From assembly GCA_963677505.2 (NCBI GenBank), contig CAXXWB010000014.1, positions 102,125 through 166,124 on the forward strand: a DNA stretch of 64,000 nt, in the 5' to 3' direction. Every line of letters begins with the position of its first letter. Within the stretch, counting starts at the first letter, position 1. Origin of the DNA: JBGSUZ01 sp963677505. GTDB taxonomy: Bacteria; Bacillota; Clostridia; Peptostreptococcales; Acidaminobacteraceae. The notes below the pieces were generated by a model. It searched no databases and was not told the origin of the DNA. It saw only the letters and a list, made by a program, of their open reading frames with translations. The position numbers and the translations under genes are program-made. Shown piece by piece: positions 10,725-18,961 of this stretch.

Positions 10725-11063
10725 ATGTCGATTAGACCTATTGATTTACAGGTAATCGTTCCAAAATCACTAAGTAACCCTAACACGAGAGAACATATTG
10801 TGAATAAGGAAGCGATGCAGCTTCAACAAACCCAGATGGAGAATAAACGAGAGAGCACCATTAGAGACCACCGGGTTAATGAACTTGACCAAAAAGACAG
10901 TGGCAGAGTTGAAGAAAAAAAAGAAGAAGAATTGACAAAGGAAAAAAAGAAAAAAAAATTAGTTGCTAAAAAAGAAAAAGAAGCCGCAGATTCTAATCAA
11001 AGTAATGTGAAAAAACCTGTTGCTAAGGATTGGAATTTCCATCGCTTTGATATGAAGGTTTAG
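10725..11063 (+). CDS. Small charged protein of the motility operon, function unknown
   Basis: I do not recognise an assigned function. The 112 residues begin with a hydrophobic-patterned segment (IRPIDLQVIVPKS). They then become strongly charged, with a Lys/Glu-rich stretch at about residues 64-88, and end in WNFHRFDMKV. There is no signal peptide and no membrane helix. It sits 12 bases after fapA and 9 bases before the SwrB-like gene, so it is probably co-transcribed and may have a motility role. Long A-runs in the Lys-rich part (near 10916-10960) make it prone to slippage, but the frame is intact here. Confidence 0.7.
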   Translation: MSIRPIDLQVIVPKSLSNPNTREHIVNKEAMQLQQTQMENKRESTIRDHRVNELDQKDSGRVEEKKEEELTKEKKKKKLVAKKEKEAADSNQSNVKKPVAKDWNFHRFDMKV

Positions 11064-11072
11064 AGGTGTTAA

Positions 11073-11681
11073 ATGCTCTCATTTATAATTATGTGCTTGG
11101 GACTGGGTCTGATGATCTGGTCTCTTTATTCAATAAGAAAAGACATCGAAAGAGGCAACTTAGAACTGTCAAAAGGTCTTAGCGGTGTAAGTGATCAAAA
11201 TTTAGGTAGAATCGTTAAGTACCTTGACGATATGGAAGTTCAAATCAATGGCATGAATGAAGCTTTCTATGATTTGATTTCAGACTTGGAAGGTAGCTAT
11301 AGTATTCATGAAAAAGAAATTTCCCTAATGGCAGATCGTCTACAAAAGATTGAGAAACAAATGACAATGCTAACCTCAGAGGTAAGAATTGAGACACCAT
11401 TAGCAGAATTAAAAAACACTCAGAAGGTAAAAGAATATCAAAAGCCTAATTATAAGCCAATAGCGCCTCGCGAAGGTGCAGGTGCGACTCAGGGTAGCAT
11501 AGAACATTCGGAGATATCAGAGGCACATAAAATGCTTGGTTTATCCCCACCTGAAGCTATGGCAATGAAGCAAAAAATATTGGAGCTTCGAAAAGAAGGC
11601 AAAAATTTATCTCAGATTGCTAAGGTTCTAAATGTAGGCATTGGAGAATTGCAGTTATTTATTAAACTCAATACAAAATAA
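11073..11681 (+). CDS. SwrB/YlxL-like membrane protein (DUF6115-like)
   Basis: The 202-residue protein starts with one membrane helix (residues 1-17, FIIMCLGLGLMIWSLYSI). A long helical, probably coiled-coil, section follows, then a low-complexity linker. It ends in a small helix-turn-helix-like domain (ILELRKEGKNLSQIAKVLNV). This architecture and its place between the sigD cluster and rpsB match SwrB/YlxL of Bacillus, which promotes flagellar basal-body maturation. The identification rests on position and architecture rather than strong sequence identity. Confidence 0.65.
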   Translation: MLSFIIMCLGLGLMIWSLYSIRKDIERGNLELSKGLSGVSDQNLGRIVKYLDDMEVQINGMNEAFYDLISDLEGSYSIHEKEISLMADRLQKIEKQMTMLTSEVRIETPLAELKNTQKVKEYQKPNYKPIAPREGAGATQGSIEHSEISEAHKMLGLSPPEAMAMKQKILELRKEGKNLSQIAKVLNVGIGELQLFIKLNTK

Positions 11682-11703
11682 ACAAAAAATAAGAAATAAG
11701 CTC

Positions 11704-11732
11704 TTGAATTAGAATGTTATTAATGGTATACT
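11704..11732 (+). promoter_or_regulatory. Sigma-A promoter of rpsB
   Basis: TTGAAT at 11704-11709 and TATACT at 11727-11732 are separated by exactly 17 bases. The promoter lies just after the motility operon and about 100 bases upstream of the rpsB start. Confidence 0.75.
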
Positions 11733-11833
11733 ATACGAGGTAAAACGCACCCGTGGTGACGTTAAGAGTGTGCCTAATGGTCTCTTGGCGGTTGAAGTAC
11801 GGGGAGGATAAAAACAATATGGAGGTGCACAAA
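11733..11833 (+). promoter_or_regulatory. rpsB 5' leader, possibly structured
   Basis: About 100 bases separate the promoter from the rpsB ATG, much longer than needed for a ribosome binding site. The leader is GC-richer than its surroundings and contains short complementary blocks (GCAC near 11747 with GTGTGC near 11768; CCGT near 11751 with ACGG near 11799). A ribosomal-protein autoregulatory element is possible, but I did not match it to a known leader family. Confidence 0.35.
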
Positions 11834-12535
11834 ATGTCAGTAATTTCAATGAAACAATTACTCGAAGCCGGTGTCCACTTTGGTCACCAAACAAGAAGAT
11901 GGAATCCTAAAATGAAGGAATACATCTTCACAGAAAGAAACGGAATCTACATCATCGATCTTCAAAAAACAGTTAAATGTATTGACGATGCTTACGATTT
12001 CATCAAAACTGTTGCTGCTGAAGGCGGTAGCGTATTATTCGTAGGTACTAAGAAACAAGCTCAAGAAGCTATTGAATCAGAAGCAAAAAGATCTGGTCAA
12101 TTCTTTGTTAACCAAAGATGGTTGGGCGGTATGCTTACTAACTACAAAACAATCAAGAAGAGAATAGATCTTCTTGCAAAACTCGAAAAAATGGAAAAAG
12201 ACGGTACTTTCGATGTGCTTCCTAAAAAAGAAGTTATCCAATTGAAAGCTAAAAAAGAAAAACTCGAAAAATACCTTGGTGGTATTAAAGATATGCCACA
12301 AGTACCATCTATCATGTTTGTGGTTGATCCTAAGAAAGAAAAAATTGCAATCCAAGAAGCTAAAAACCTTGGTATTCCTGTAGTTGCAATTGTTGATACT
12401 AACTGTGATCCAGATGAAGTTGATTATGTTATTCCTGGTAATGATGACGCTATCAGAGCCGTTAAATTGATTGCTGGTAGAATGGCTGACGCTATCATCG
12501 AAGGCAAACAAGGCGAGCAGTTAGAACAAGCATAA
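11834..12535 (+). CDS. rpsB: 30S ribosomal protein S2
   Basis: The 233-residue product carries S2 family text: ISMKQLLEAGVHFGHQTRRW at the start, GGMLTNYKTIKKRI in the middle and DTNCDPDEVDYVIPGNDDA near the end. S2 binds the 30S platform next to S1 and is needed for initiation. The ATG at 11834 follows a GGAGGTG site. An upstream in-frame extension would run through the leader and has no homology. A terminator follows, so tsf is probably transcribed partly by readthrough or from its own promoter. Confidence 0.97.
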   Translation: MSVISMKQLLEAGVHFGHQTRRWNPKMKEYIFTERNGIYIIDLQKTVKCIDDAYDFIKTVAAEGGSVLFVGTKKQAQEAIESEAKRSGQFFVNQRWLGGMLTNYKTIKKRIDLLAKLEKMEKDGTFDVLPKKEVIQLKAKKEKLEKYLGGIKDMPQVPSIMFVVDPKKEKIAIQEAKNLGIPVVAIVDTNCDPDEVDYVIPGNDDAIRAVKLIAGRMADAIIEGKQGEQLEQA

Positions 12536-12545
12536 TTCTGAATGG

Positions 12546-12580
12546 GAAGGGTAAGACAGAATTATGTCTTACCCTTTTTA
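12546..12580 (+). terminator. Intrinsic terminator after rpsB
   Basis: The 12-base stem AAGGGTAAGACA pairs with TGTCTTACCCTT around a GAATTA loop and is followed by a T-run. Confidence 0.9.
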
Positions 12581-12665
12581 ATAATAAAAAAAGAATGTAC
12601 TGCGAAATTGAGTACAGCCTAAAATGAATATAATCCCTTAACATAGAACTCTAGGAGGAATGAAC

Positions 12666-13316
12666 ATGGCAGCAATTACTGCTTCAATGGTTAAAGAATT
12701 AAGAGAAATGACTAGCGCGGGTATGCTTGATTGTAAAAAAGCACTTGAAGAAAAAGATGGCAACATGGACGAAGCTGTAAAATTATTAAGAGAAAAAGGT
12801 CTTGCTAAAGCTGCTAAGAAATCTGATCGTATTGCTGCAGAAGGTATTGTTGCATCTTACGTTCATGGTGGTAGAGTTGGCGTTATCGTTGAAATCAACT
12901 CAGAAACAGATTTCGTTGCTAAGAATGCAGAATTCCAAGAATTCGCTAAAGATGTTGCAATGCAAATTGCTGCTTCTAATCCAAAATTTGTTGCTAGAGA
13001 AGAAGTTCCTACTGCAGATTTAGAAGCAGAACAAGAAATTCTTAGAAATCAAGCTCTTAACGAAGGCAAACCAGCTAATATCGTTGATAAAATGGTTGTT
13101 GGCCGCGTTGAAAAATACTACAAAGAAGTTTGTTTATTAGAACAATCATTCATTAAGAACCCAGATATTACAATTCAAGATCTTTTGAATGAAAAAATGT
13201 CTAAAATTGGCGAAAAACTTTCAATCAGAAGATTCTCTAGATTTGAAGTTGGCGAAGGCATCGAGAAAAAGACTGAAAACTTTGCTGAAGAAGTAGCTAA
13301 ACAAATCAAAGGTTAA
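12666..13316 (+). CDS. tsf: Translation elongation factor Ts
   Basis: EF-Ts is the GDP-exchange factor for EF-Tu. The N-terminal UBA-like domain has the signature LREMTSAGMLDCKKALEE, and the core domain contains VNSETDFVAKN-like text (EINSETDFVAKNAEFQEF). The product has 216 residues, the short form common in Firmicutes. The ATG at 12666 has better spacing from AGGAGG than the in-frame ATG at 12660. Confidence 0.97.
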   Translation: MAAITASMVKELREMTSAGMLDCKKALEEKDGNMDEAVKLLREKGLAKAAKKSDRIAAEGIVASYVHGGRVGVIVEINSETDFVAKNAEFQEFAKDVAMQIAASNPKFVAREEVPTADLEAEQEILRNQALNEGKPANIVDKMVVGRVEKYYKEVCLLEQSFIKNPDITIQDLLNEKMSKIGEKLSIRRFSRFEVGEGIEKKTENFAEEVAKQIKG

Positions 13317-13331
13317 TTTAATTCAATCATT

Positions 13332-13360
13332 TAAAGAGAACACACCGTGTTCTCTTTTTT
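13332..13360 (+). terminator. Intrinsic terminator after tsf
   Basis: AAAGAGAACA pairs with TGTTCTCTTT across a short loop, followed by a run of Ts. Confidence 0.88.
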
Positions 13361-13432
13361 AAAGTATTTTTATGATTTATGAAGGAATTTTTAGATTAAT
13401 GTAGAACATTACTAGGATTGGGGGGAATTGAT

Positions 13433-14137
13433 TTGAAAGCAGCATATAAGAGAGTTATTCTAAAACTTAGCGGTGAAGCACTTGCAGGTGAAAAAGGTAA
13501 TGGCATTGATGATCAAACCCTATTAAACGTAGCAGAGCAAGTCAAACATTTAACCGAATTAGGTGTAGAAGTTGGCGTTGTAGTTGGTGGCGGCAATTTT
13601 TGGAGAGGCAGAACCAGTGGCAGTATGGATCGTACAACAGCGGACTATATGGGCATGATGGCAACGGTTATTAATGCCCTTGCTATGCAAGATGCGATTG
13701 AAAGCCTTGGGGTATCTACTCGTGTAATGTCTGCAATTGAAATGAGACAAATATCGGAACCTTATATCAGAAGAAGAGCAGTCAGACATTTGGAAAAGGG
13801 TCGTGTCGTAATCTTTGCTGCAGGAACAGGCAATCCATATTTTTCAACAGATACGACAGCAGCTCTTAGAGCAGCAGAAATCGAAGCAGAAGTAATTTTA
13901 CTGGCTAAAAAAGTAGATGGCGTTTACGATTGTGATCCAATGTTACACCCAGAAGCAAAGAAATTTGATGAGTTGAATTATCTTGAAGTCATCAGCAGAA
14001 GATTACAAGTTATGGACTCTACAGCTATTACAATGTGTATGGACAATAACATTCCAATCTATGTATTCGGTTTAGACAAGCCTGAAAATATAGTCAAAGT
14101 TTGTTGTGGTGAAATGATTGGAACTATTGTAAAATAA
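13433..14137 (+). CDS. pyrH: UMP kinase PyrH
   Basis: PyrH phosphorylates UMP to UDP and belongs to the amino-acid-kinase fold. Family motifs are RVILKLSGEALAG, VVGGGNFWRG, FAAGTGNPYFSTDTTAALRA and KKVDGVYDCDP. The start is taken as TTG at 13433, seven bases after a GGGGGG ribosome binding site. A TTG further upstream at 13418 overlaps that site. The product has 234 residues, normal for bacterial UMP kinase. Confidence 0.96.
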   Translation: MKAAYKRVILKLSGEALAGEKGNGIDDQTLLNVAEQVKHLTELGVEVGVVVGGGNFWRGRTSGSMDRTTADYMGMMATVINALAMQDAIESLGVSTRVMSAIEMRQISEPYIRRRAVRHLEKGRVVIFAAGTGNPYFSTDTTAALRAAEIEAEVILLAKKVDGVYDCDPMLHPEAKKFDELNYLEVISRRLQVMDSTAITMCMDNNIPIYVFGLDKPENIVKVCCGEMIGTIVK

Positions 14138-14176
14138 ACAAATTTAAAAATTAAAATAGGTTTGGAGGCATTTTAA

Positions 14177-14734
14177 ATGATCAAAGACGTTGTTAAAGAG
14201 TTAGAAGAAAAAATGAATAAAACCGTAAGTGTCCTCAAAGAGGAATTTCATAGCATCAGAGCAGGTAAAGCTAATCCTCAATTGCTTGACCGTGTAACTG
14301 TAGACTATTACGGTACACCAACTCCAATCAAATCTATGGCAAGTGTTTCTGCACCAGAGCCAAGAATGCTAGTGGTTCAACCTTATGATACTTCTGTCAT
14401 TAAAGAGATTGAAAAAGCAATAATGATTGCAGATTTAGGTTTTAACCCAAGCAATGATGGTAAAGTAATCAGAATTATGGTGCCAGCACCTACTGAAGAA
14501 AGAAGAAAAGAACTTTCAAAAACAGCTAAAAAATCTGGAGAAGATGCAAAAATTGCTTTGCGCAACGAAAGAAGAACGGCTAATGAGTTGATCAAAAAAC
14601 TCAATAAGTCAGGGGATGTTACTGAAGATGATGTGAAATCAGGCGAAGCTGACGTACAGAAGTTGACTGATAAGTACGTGAAGTTGGTTGACGAATTGAT
14701 TGAACAAAAAGAAAAAGAAATATTAGAGGTTTAG
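14177..14734 (+). CDS. frr: Ribosome recycling factor
   Basis: RRF splits post-termination ribosomes together with EF-G. The 185 residues contain FHSIRAGKANPQLLD, DYYGTPTPIKSMASVSAPEP and the C-terminal helix text NERRTANELIKKL. Length and position after pyrH are standard. It is followed after one base by a small ORF. Confidence 0.97.
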   Translation: MIKDVVKELEEKMNKTVSVLKEEFHSIRAGKANPQLLDRVTVDYYGTPTPIKSMASVSAPEPRMLVVQPYDTSVIKEIEKAIMIADLGFNPSNDGKVIRIMVPAPTEERRKELSKTAKKSGEDAKIALRNERRTANELIKKLNKSGDVTEDDVKSGEADVQKLTDKYVKLVDELIEQKEKEILEV

Positions 14735-14735
14735 T

Positions 14736-14936
14736 ATGAACTTTGAAGACTGTATTGGTTTAAATACAGATGAAGCTCTCGCTAGACTTCATCGCGAAAA
14801 TCCTAACCTAAAAATTGTCGTTCACCCAACCATGGCGCCTAGATTTAATGGCAAGATATGCATTTCGGAGGCTGTGGTGGTCCGTCAAGTTTTTACTGAT
14901 GGCGTTTTAGAACTTACGGTCGTAATGGTAGATTAG
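14736..14936 (+). CDS. Small protein between frr and uppS, function unknown
   Basis: This 66-residue protein starts immediately after the frr stop codon. It is acidic to neutral and has no signal peptide or membrane helix. Its pattern is a helix (CIGLNTDEALARLHREN) followed by strands ending in FTDGVLELTVVMV. The layout faintly recalls a single PASTA-like unit, but I would not assign the family. A compact terminator-like hairpin overlaps its end. Tight coupling to frr and codon use like its neighbours support a real gene. Confidence 0.6.
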   Translation: MNFEDCIGLNTDEALARLHRENPNLKIVVHPTMAPRFNGKICISEAVVVRQVFTDGVLELTVVMVD

Positions 14937-14958
14937 CCCTCCTTCGGAGGGTTTCTTT
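14937..14958 (+). terminator. Short hairpin before uppS, possible weak terminator
   Basis: CCCTCC and GGAGGG pair around TTC, followed by the broken T-tract TTTCTTTG. It sits only about 20 bases before the uppS start, so it may attenuate rather than end transcription. Confidence 0.5.
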
Positions 14959-14973
14959 GTCAGGAGGTGAACT

Positions 14974-15687
14974 ATGGCAAACGAATTTGAAAAAATTCCA
15001 ACCCATATTGGGATTATCATGGATGGTAATGGCCGATGGGCTAAGAAAAGATTCATGCCTAGGATATTTGGGCATAAATATGGTGTTGAAGCATTGAGAT
15101 CGGTTATTAAAAGATGTAGTTCTCTTGGTGTGGGCTATTTAACAGTCTATGCTTTTTCTACGGAAAATTGGAATCGACCACAGGACGAAGTTAGTGGACT
15201 CATGGAACTTCTTGTGAACTATCTTAGATCAGAAGTGGACGAACTTCATGAGAACAAAGTCCGCATTATGTGTATAGGTGATATAGAGGCACTGCCAGAA
15301 ACGGCGAAGCGTGAAATTGCAAATGCCTTTGAAAAGACAAAAGACAACACAGGAATGACTTTAAATCTAGCTCTTAACTACGGTGGCAGAGACGAAATCA
15401 GAAGAGGCATTATTAAATTAGCAGAAGCGGTTAAAAAGGGCGATATAGAACCTGAGCAAATCACGGAAGAAATGATTGGAGAAAGTCTTTATACAAGGGG
15501 ACAGCCTGATCCTGATTTAATGATTCGCACCAGTGGAGAAATTCGAATCAGCAACTTTTTACTTTGGCAACTGGCGTATACAGAATTTTACTTCACTGAT
15601 GTCTTATGGCCGGATTTTGATGCTAGAGAACTGGACCAAGCCTTATTCGTATACAACCAGCGCAATAGAAGATACGGCAAAGTATAG
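14974..15687 (+). CDS. uppS: Undecaprenyl diphosphate synthase (cis-isoprenyl transferase)
   Basis: UppS makes the C55 lipid carrier for cell-wall synthesis from farnesyl-PP and IPP. The catalytic signature HIGIIMDGNGRWAKKR lies at about residues 11-26, with LTVYAFSTENWNRP further on. The C-terminal substrate motif is RTSGEIRISNFLLWQLAYTE. The product has 237 residues. It sits upstream of cdsA and the MEP-pathway genes dxr and ispG, linking precursor supply to carrier lipid synthesis. Confidence 0.97.
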   Translation: MANEFEKIPTHIGIIMDGNGRWAKKRFMPRIFGHKYGVEALRSVIKRCSSLGVGYLTVYAFSTENWNRPQDEVSGLMELLVNYLRSEVDELHENKVRIMCIGDIEALPETAKREIANAFEKTKDNTGMTLNLALNYGGRDEIRRGIIKLAEAVKKGDIEPEQITEEMIGESLYTRGQPDPDLMIRTSGEIRISNFLLWQLAYTEFYFTDVLWPDFDARELDQALFVYNQRNRRYGKV

Positions 15688-15698
15688 TGGGGGATGGA

Positions 15699-16511
15699 AT
15701 GGGCAAGAGAATTTTAACAAGCGTAATCTTATTACCGCTTTTAATGGCAATCATTTATGTAAGGGGCGTGGTGTTAGACATTAGCGTTGCTCTGATTTCC
15801 ATCATCGCATTGTTCGAATTGTTTAGAGGTTTTGAACATATAGGCGTTCGCCCGATGTGGAAGCTTTCGGCAGTAACTGTGGTATTGTATTATCTTGGCC
15901 TTGGTATTGGCTATATTATTCCCGGCTATACAATGCCCTCTGTGTATTATTTATTTGTCACTTCATTCTTTACCTTGGTATTAATGCTCATTTCCTTATT
16001 TGGAAAATCTGAAAACCTACAGGATGTGGCCATAACGGCATTTGGATTTTTGTACGTGGTTATACCTTTCGTACATATTTCATTAGTCAGCCGTCTTAAC
16101 AGCGTGTTTCTCTTAGTTTTTGTCTTTATATTAGCTTGGGTTTCGGACACCTGTGCATATTTTATTGGTAAGACCTTTGGAAAGAAAAAATTGTTGCCCC
16201 AAATAAGTCCCAACAAAACAATTGCGGGTTCGGTTGCTGGAATTATTGGCACTTCAATTGTTTCTTTAGGATTTGCATACTTCTTTGCACCTGATTTTCT
16301 ACCTTATGCAGTGCCTCTTGGTGCATTAGGCTCAGTGGCAGGGCAAATTGGTGACTTAATTGCATCTAAAATCAAAAGACATGTGGACATTAAAGACTAT
16401 GGGAAACTCATACCAGGACATGGTGGTATATTAGACCGTTTTGACAGCATTATGCTGACAGCACCTATTGTTTATTACATCGGTTACATGTACTTGGCGC
16501 TTAGTAAATAA
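15699..16511 (+). CDS. cdsA: Phosphatidate cytidylyltransferase (CDP-diglyceride synthase)
   Basis: CdsA converts phosphatidic acid and CTP to CDP-diacylglycerol, the branch point of phospholipid synthesis; pgsA further along the window uses that product. The 270-residue protein is almost entirely membrane helices. Its C-terminal signature is visible as SKIKRHVDIKDYGKLIPGHG followed by GILDRFDS. The ATG at 15699 is preferred over an overlapping GTG at 15687, which lies in the uppS stop region. Confidence 0.95.
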   Translation: MGKRILTSVILLPLLMAIIYVRGVVLDISVALISIIALFELFRGFEHIGVRPMWKLSAVTVVLYYLGLGIGYIIPGYTMPSVYYLFVTSFFTLVLMLISLFGKSENLQDVAITAFGFLYVVIPFVHISLVSRLNSVFLLVFVFILAWVSDTCAYFIGKTFGKKKLLPQISPNKTIAGSVAGIIGTSIVSLGFAYFFAPDFLPYAVPLGALGSVAGQIGDLIASKIKRHVDIKDYGKLIPGHGGILDRFDSIMLTAPIVYYIGYMYLALSK

Positions 16512-16588
16512 CAAAAGAGATAGAATATTTGTTTCAGAGCGTTAGAGCTTATGGACATACCATCAAGCTACGTTACTGGACCTAAAAG
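16512..16588 (+). other. Intergenic stretch after cdsA with no recognised element
   Basis: About 75 bases of mixed composition lie between the cdsA stop and the following terminator. The GAGCGTTAGAGCTT and CAAGCTACGTTAC blocks could pair partially (AGCTT with AAGCT, AACG-type ends). I found no match to a riboswitch or T-box consensus. Confidence 0.3.
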
Positions 16589-16623
16589 AAGCGCCGGGAG
16601 ATTATCGCTCCCTGCGCTTTTCT
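16589..16623 (+). terminator. Intrinsic terminator after cdsA
   Basis: AAGCGC-C-GGGAG pairs with CTCCC-T-GCGCTT with one internal mismatch, followed by TTTCTTTG. It separates the uppS-cdsA unit from dxr. Confidence 0.85.
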
Positions 16624-16717
16624 TTGTTACCCATTATAGGTGTAATTAAGGTATAATAATAAGATATAAGTATACCTATTGATATGGATTTTTTCACACA
16701 AGGAAGGTCTTCATTTT

Positions 16718-17884
16718 ATGAAAAATATAGCAATTTTAGGATCTACAGGCTCAATTGGCACTCAGACATTAGCCGTCGTAGATGAATTTTCAAAAGATTT
16801 TAATGTGGTTGCCATCAGTTGCAACAAAGATGTTAAAAAATTAGAAGAGCAAATTATAAAATATAAGCCTGACTACGCTGTCATTACAGATGAAAAGGCA
16901 TTTAGGGCGACATCTTATTTTAATAGTCTTTATCCCAAAACAAAAATATTATTTGGTCAAGAGAGTCTTTTACAGATAGCTTCCTTAGAAGAAGTGGATA
17001 CTGTAGTGGTTGCCATTGTTGGTAATGATGCGCTCCTGCCAACAATAGAAGCTATAAAATCTAAAAAGCGGGTTTGTATAGCTAACAAAGAAGTATTGGT
17101 AACATCTGGTCATCTGATTATGCCATTGGTGAAAGAATATGGCGTTCAGTTGATTCCAGTAGACAGTGAGCACAGTGCCTTATTTCAAGCTTTACAAGGA
17201 AATAAAAAGAGTGAAATTGAGAAAGTAATTTTAACTGCATCGGGGGGACCTTTTAGAGGGCGGTCTAAAGAAAGTCTTAGCTTTGTCAGTGCAGCAGAGG
17301 CCTTAAAACATCCTAAATGGGATATGGGTAGGAAAATCAGTATAGACTCTGCAACCCTTATGAATAAAGGATTAGAGGTCATAGAAGCTAAGTGGCTCTT
17401 TGATCTAGAACCGAGTCAGATTGATGTAGTGGTTCATCCCCAAAGTATTATCCATTCATTGATTCAGTATAAAGACAGTTCAGTAATGGCGCAAATGGGG
17501 CTGCCAGATATGCGCCTTCCCATTGCGTATGCGCTAAATTATCCTAATCGACGTGAAACTCTTTTAGAACGAATGGATTTAGCGGAGCTTATGACATTGA
17601 CCTTCGAAAAGCCCAATCGTGAAACATTCCCGTGTTTGGATTTAGCCTACCACGTTCTTGAAAAAGGGGGCATTTACCCAACGGTTCTCAATGCGGCCAA
17701 TGAAATTCTTGTAGAGCGGTATTTGGAAGATGAAATCGATTTTTATGATATTCCAAGAGGTATAGAATGGGCCATTGGACAATATAGCAATTTAGAGTCT
17801 CCCACTTTGGAAGATGTTCTGATGTACGACCAAGATGTAAGAGGAATAATGTCACGCTGGAAAAATCAATGTGCTACAGAATAA
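16718..17884 (+). CDS. dxr: 1-deoxy-D-xylulose 5-phosphate reductoisomerase
   Basis: Dxr converts DXP to MEP with NADPH, the first committed step of the MEP isoprenoid pathway. The NADPH loop is ILGSTGSIGTQTL at residues 5-17, with KEVLVTSGHL, the metal/substrate motif PVDSEHSALFQ, and SASGGPF-like text (LTASGGPFRG). The C-terminal helical domain ends in DQDVRGIMSRW. The product has 388 residues. The ATG at 16718 follows AAGGAAGG; an upstream in-frame extension lacks homology. Confidence 0.97.
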   Translation: MKNIAILGSTGSIGTQTLAVVDEFSKDFNVVAISCNKDVKKLEEQIIKYKPDYAVITDEKAFRATSYFNSLYPKTKILFGQESLLQIASLEEVDTVVVAIVGNDALLPTIEAIKSKKRVCIANKEVLVTSGHLIMPLVKEYGVQLIPVDSEHSALFQALQGNKKSEIEKVILTASGGPFRGRSKESLSFVSAAEALKHPKWDMGRKISIDSATLMNKGLEVIEAKWLFDLEPSQIDVVVHPQSIIHSLIQYKDSSVMAQMGLPDMRLPIAYALNYPNRRETLLERMDLAELMTLTFEKPNRETFPCLDLAYHVLEKGGIYPTVLNAANEILVERYLEDEIDFYDIPRGIEWAIGQYSNLESPTLEDVLMYDQDVRGIMSRWKNQCATE

Positions 17885-17931
17885 TGACAGAAAAACTCAA
17901 GTAGTTAACTGCATAATGGAGGAACTATTTA

Positions 17932-18948
17932 ATGTATTCAACCTTTATAACAATCATTAGCTTCATACTAGTCTTTGGCATCATTGTATTTGTTCACGAA
18001 TTGGGTCACTTTATGGTGGCAAAATATCATAATATAAGAGTAGAAGAATTCGCTATGGGAATGGGAAAACGGTTATGGGGCTTCCAAAAAGGAGAAACAT
18101 ACTACGCTCTTAATGTCTTTCCAATAGGTGGATATTGCAGAATGGAAGGGGAAGATGAAGCTTCGGAAGATCCAAGAGCTTTTTCAAATGCGAAAGCTTT
18201 CCATCAGTTTCAAGTTTTAATTGCAGGCGCTACGATGAACTTTGTTTTAGGCTGGGTAGCTCTGACTATTCTTTTCTTTAACCAAGGCATACCAGTAAAT
18301 ATTATTGGTTCAACAATAGAAAACCTACCAGCTGCAGCTGCAGGACTTCTTGCAGGCGATGAAATCAAAGCAATCAATGGATCGGAAATCAACTCTTGGG
18401 ACGATGTGACAAAAGGTATTAAAGCTTCAGGGGACACCGTGGAGATGAAAGTCCTTAGAAAAGATCAAATGGTTGATTTACAAATTAAAATTGCCATCGA
18501 CCCATCTAGTAATAAAAAAGTCATTGGTATTATGCCAGCATATGAAAAAAATATTGGCAGCGCAGCTTCTTATGCCACTGTTGAATTTGGGCATATATCC
18601 GTAGCTATTTTAGATTTCTTCAAGCAAATACCAAGCAAGGGTATCAATAAAGATGATGTAGCAGGGCCCCTTGGTATGGCTCAAATTGTAGGAGATGCAG
18701 CTAAGGCAGGCATCAATCCTCTATTGGGTCTAACCGCTTTGTTCTCAATTAACTTAGGCATATTCAATCTGCTACCTTTTCCTGCTTTGGACGGAGGACG
18801 CTTGATTTTTGTCATTATGAAAATGGTCACTGGTAAAAGACCTCCAAAAGAATTTGAAGGCTATGTTCATGGTATTGGTATGCTGATTTTACTGGGACTA
18901 ATGGTACTTGTCCTCTTTAATGACTTTGCTAAAATATTGTTTAAGTAA
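17932..18948 (+). CDS. rseP: RseP/RasP-type site-2 intramembrane zinc metalloprotease
   Basis: This membrane metalloprotease cleaves transmembrane anti-sigma factors and signal-peptide remnants. The zinc motif HELGH is at residues 22-26 in the first membrane helix. A PDZ domain follows at about residues 110-190, and the second metal-site motif NLLPFPALDGGRL is near residue 280. The last membrane helix is near the C-terminus. The length (338) is typical. It lies between dxr and ispG, the usual clostridial order. Confidence 0.95.
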   Translation: MYSTFITIISFILVFGIIVFVHELGHFMVAKYHNIRVEEFAMGMGKRLWGFQKGETYYALNVFPIGGYCRMEGEDEASEDPRAFSNAKAFHQFQVLIAGATMNFVLGWVALTILFFNQGIPVNIIGSTIENLPAAAAGLLAGDEIKAINGSEINSWDDVTKGIKASGDTVEMKVLRKDQMVDLQIKIAIDPSSNKKVIGIMPAYEKNIGSAASYATVEFGHISVAILDFFKQIPSKGINKDDVAGPLGMAQIVGDAAKAGINPLLGLTALFSINLGIFNLLPFPALDGGRLIFVIMKMVTGKRPPKEFEGYVHGIGMLILLGLMVLVLFNDFAKILFK

Positions 18949-18961
18949 GGAGTGGCAAAAG

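Noticed and set aside
10916..10965. Long A-runs in the charged motility gene as a programmed frameshift site
   Set aside because: The zero frame continues to a sensible end at 11063, and no conserved downstream structure or alternative product was seen.
12802..13023. Plus-strand open frame inside tsf in another frame
   Set aside because: Leu/Lys-rich shadow of EF-Ts codons, with no own start signal.
16512..16600. Riboswitch (T-box, ZTP, THF or c-di-GMP type) upstream of dxr
   Set aside because: None of the conserved core sequences of these classes could be found; only a terminator is clear.
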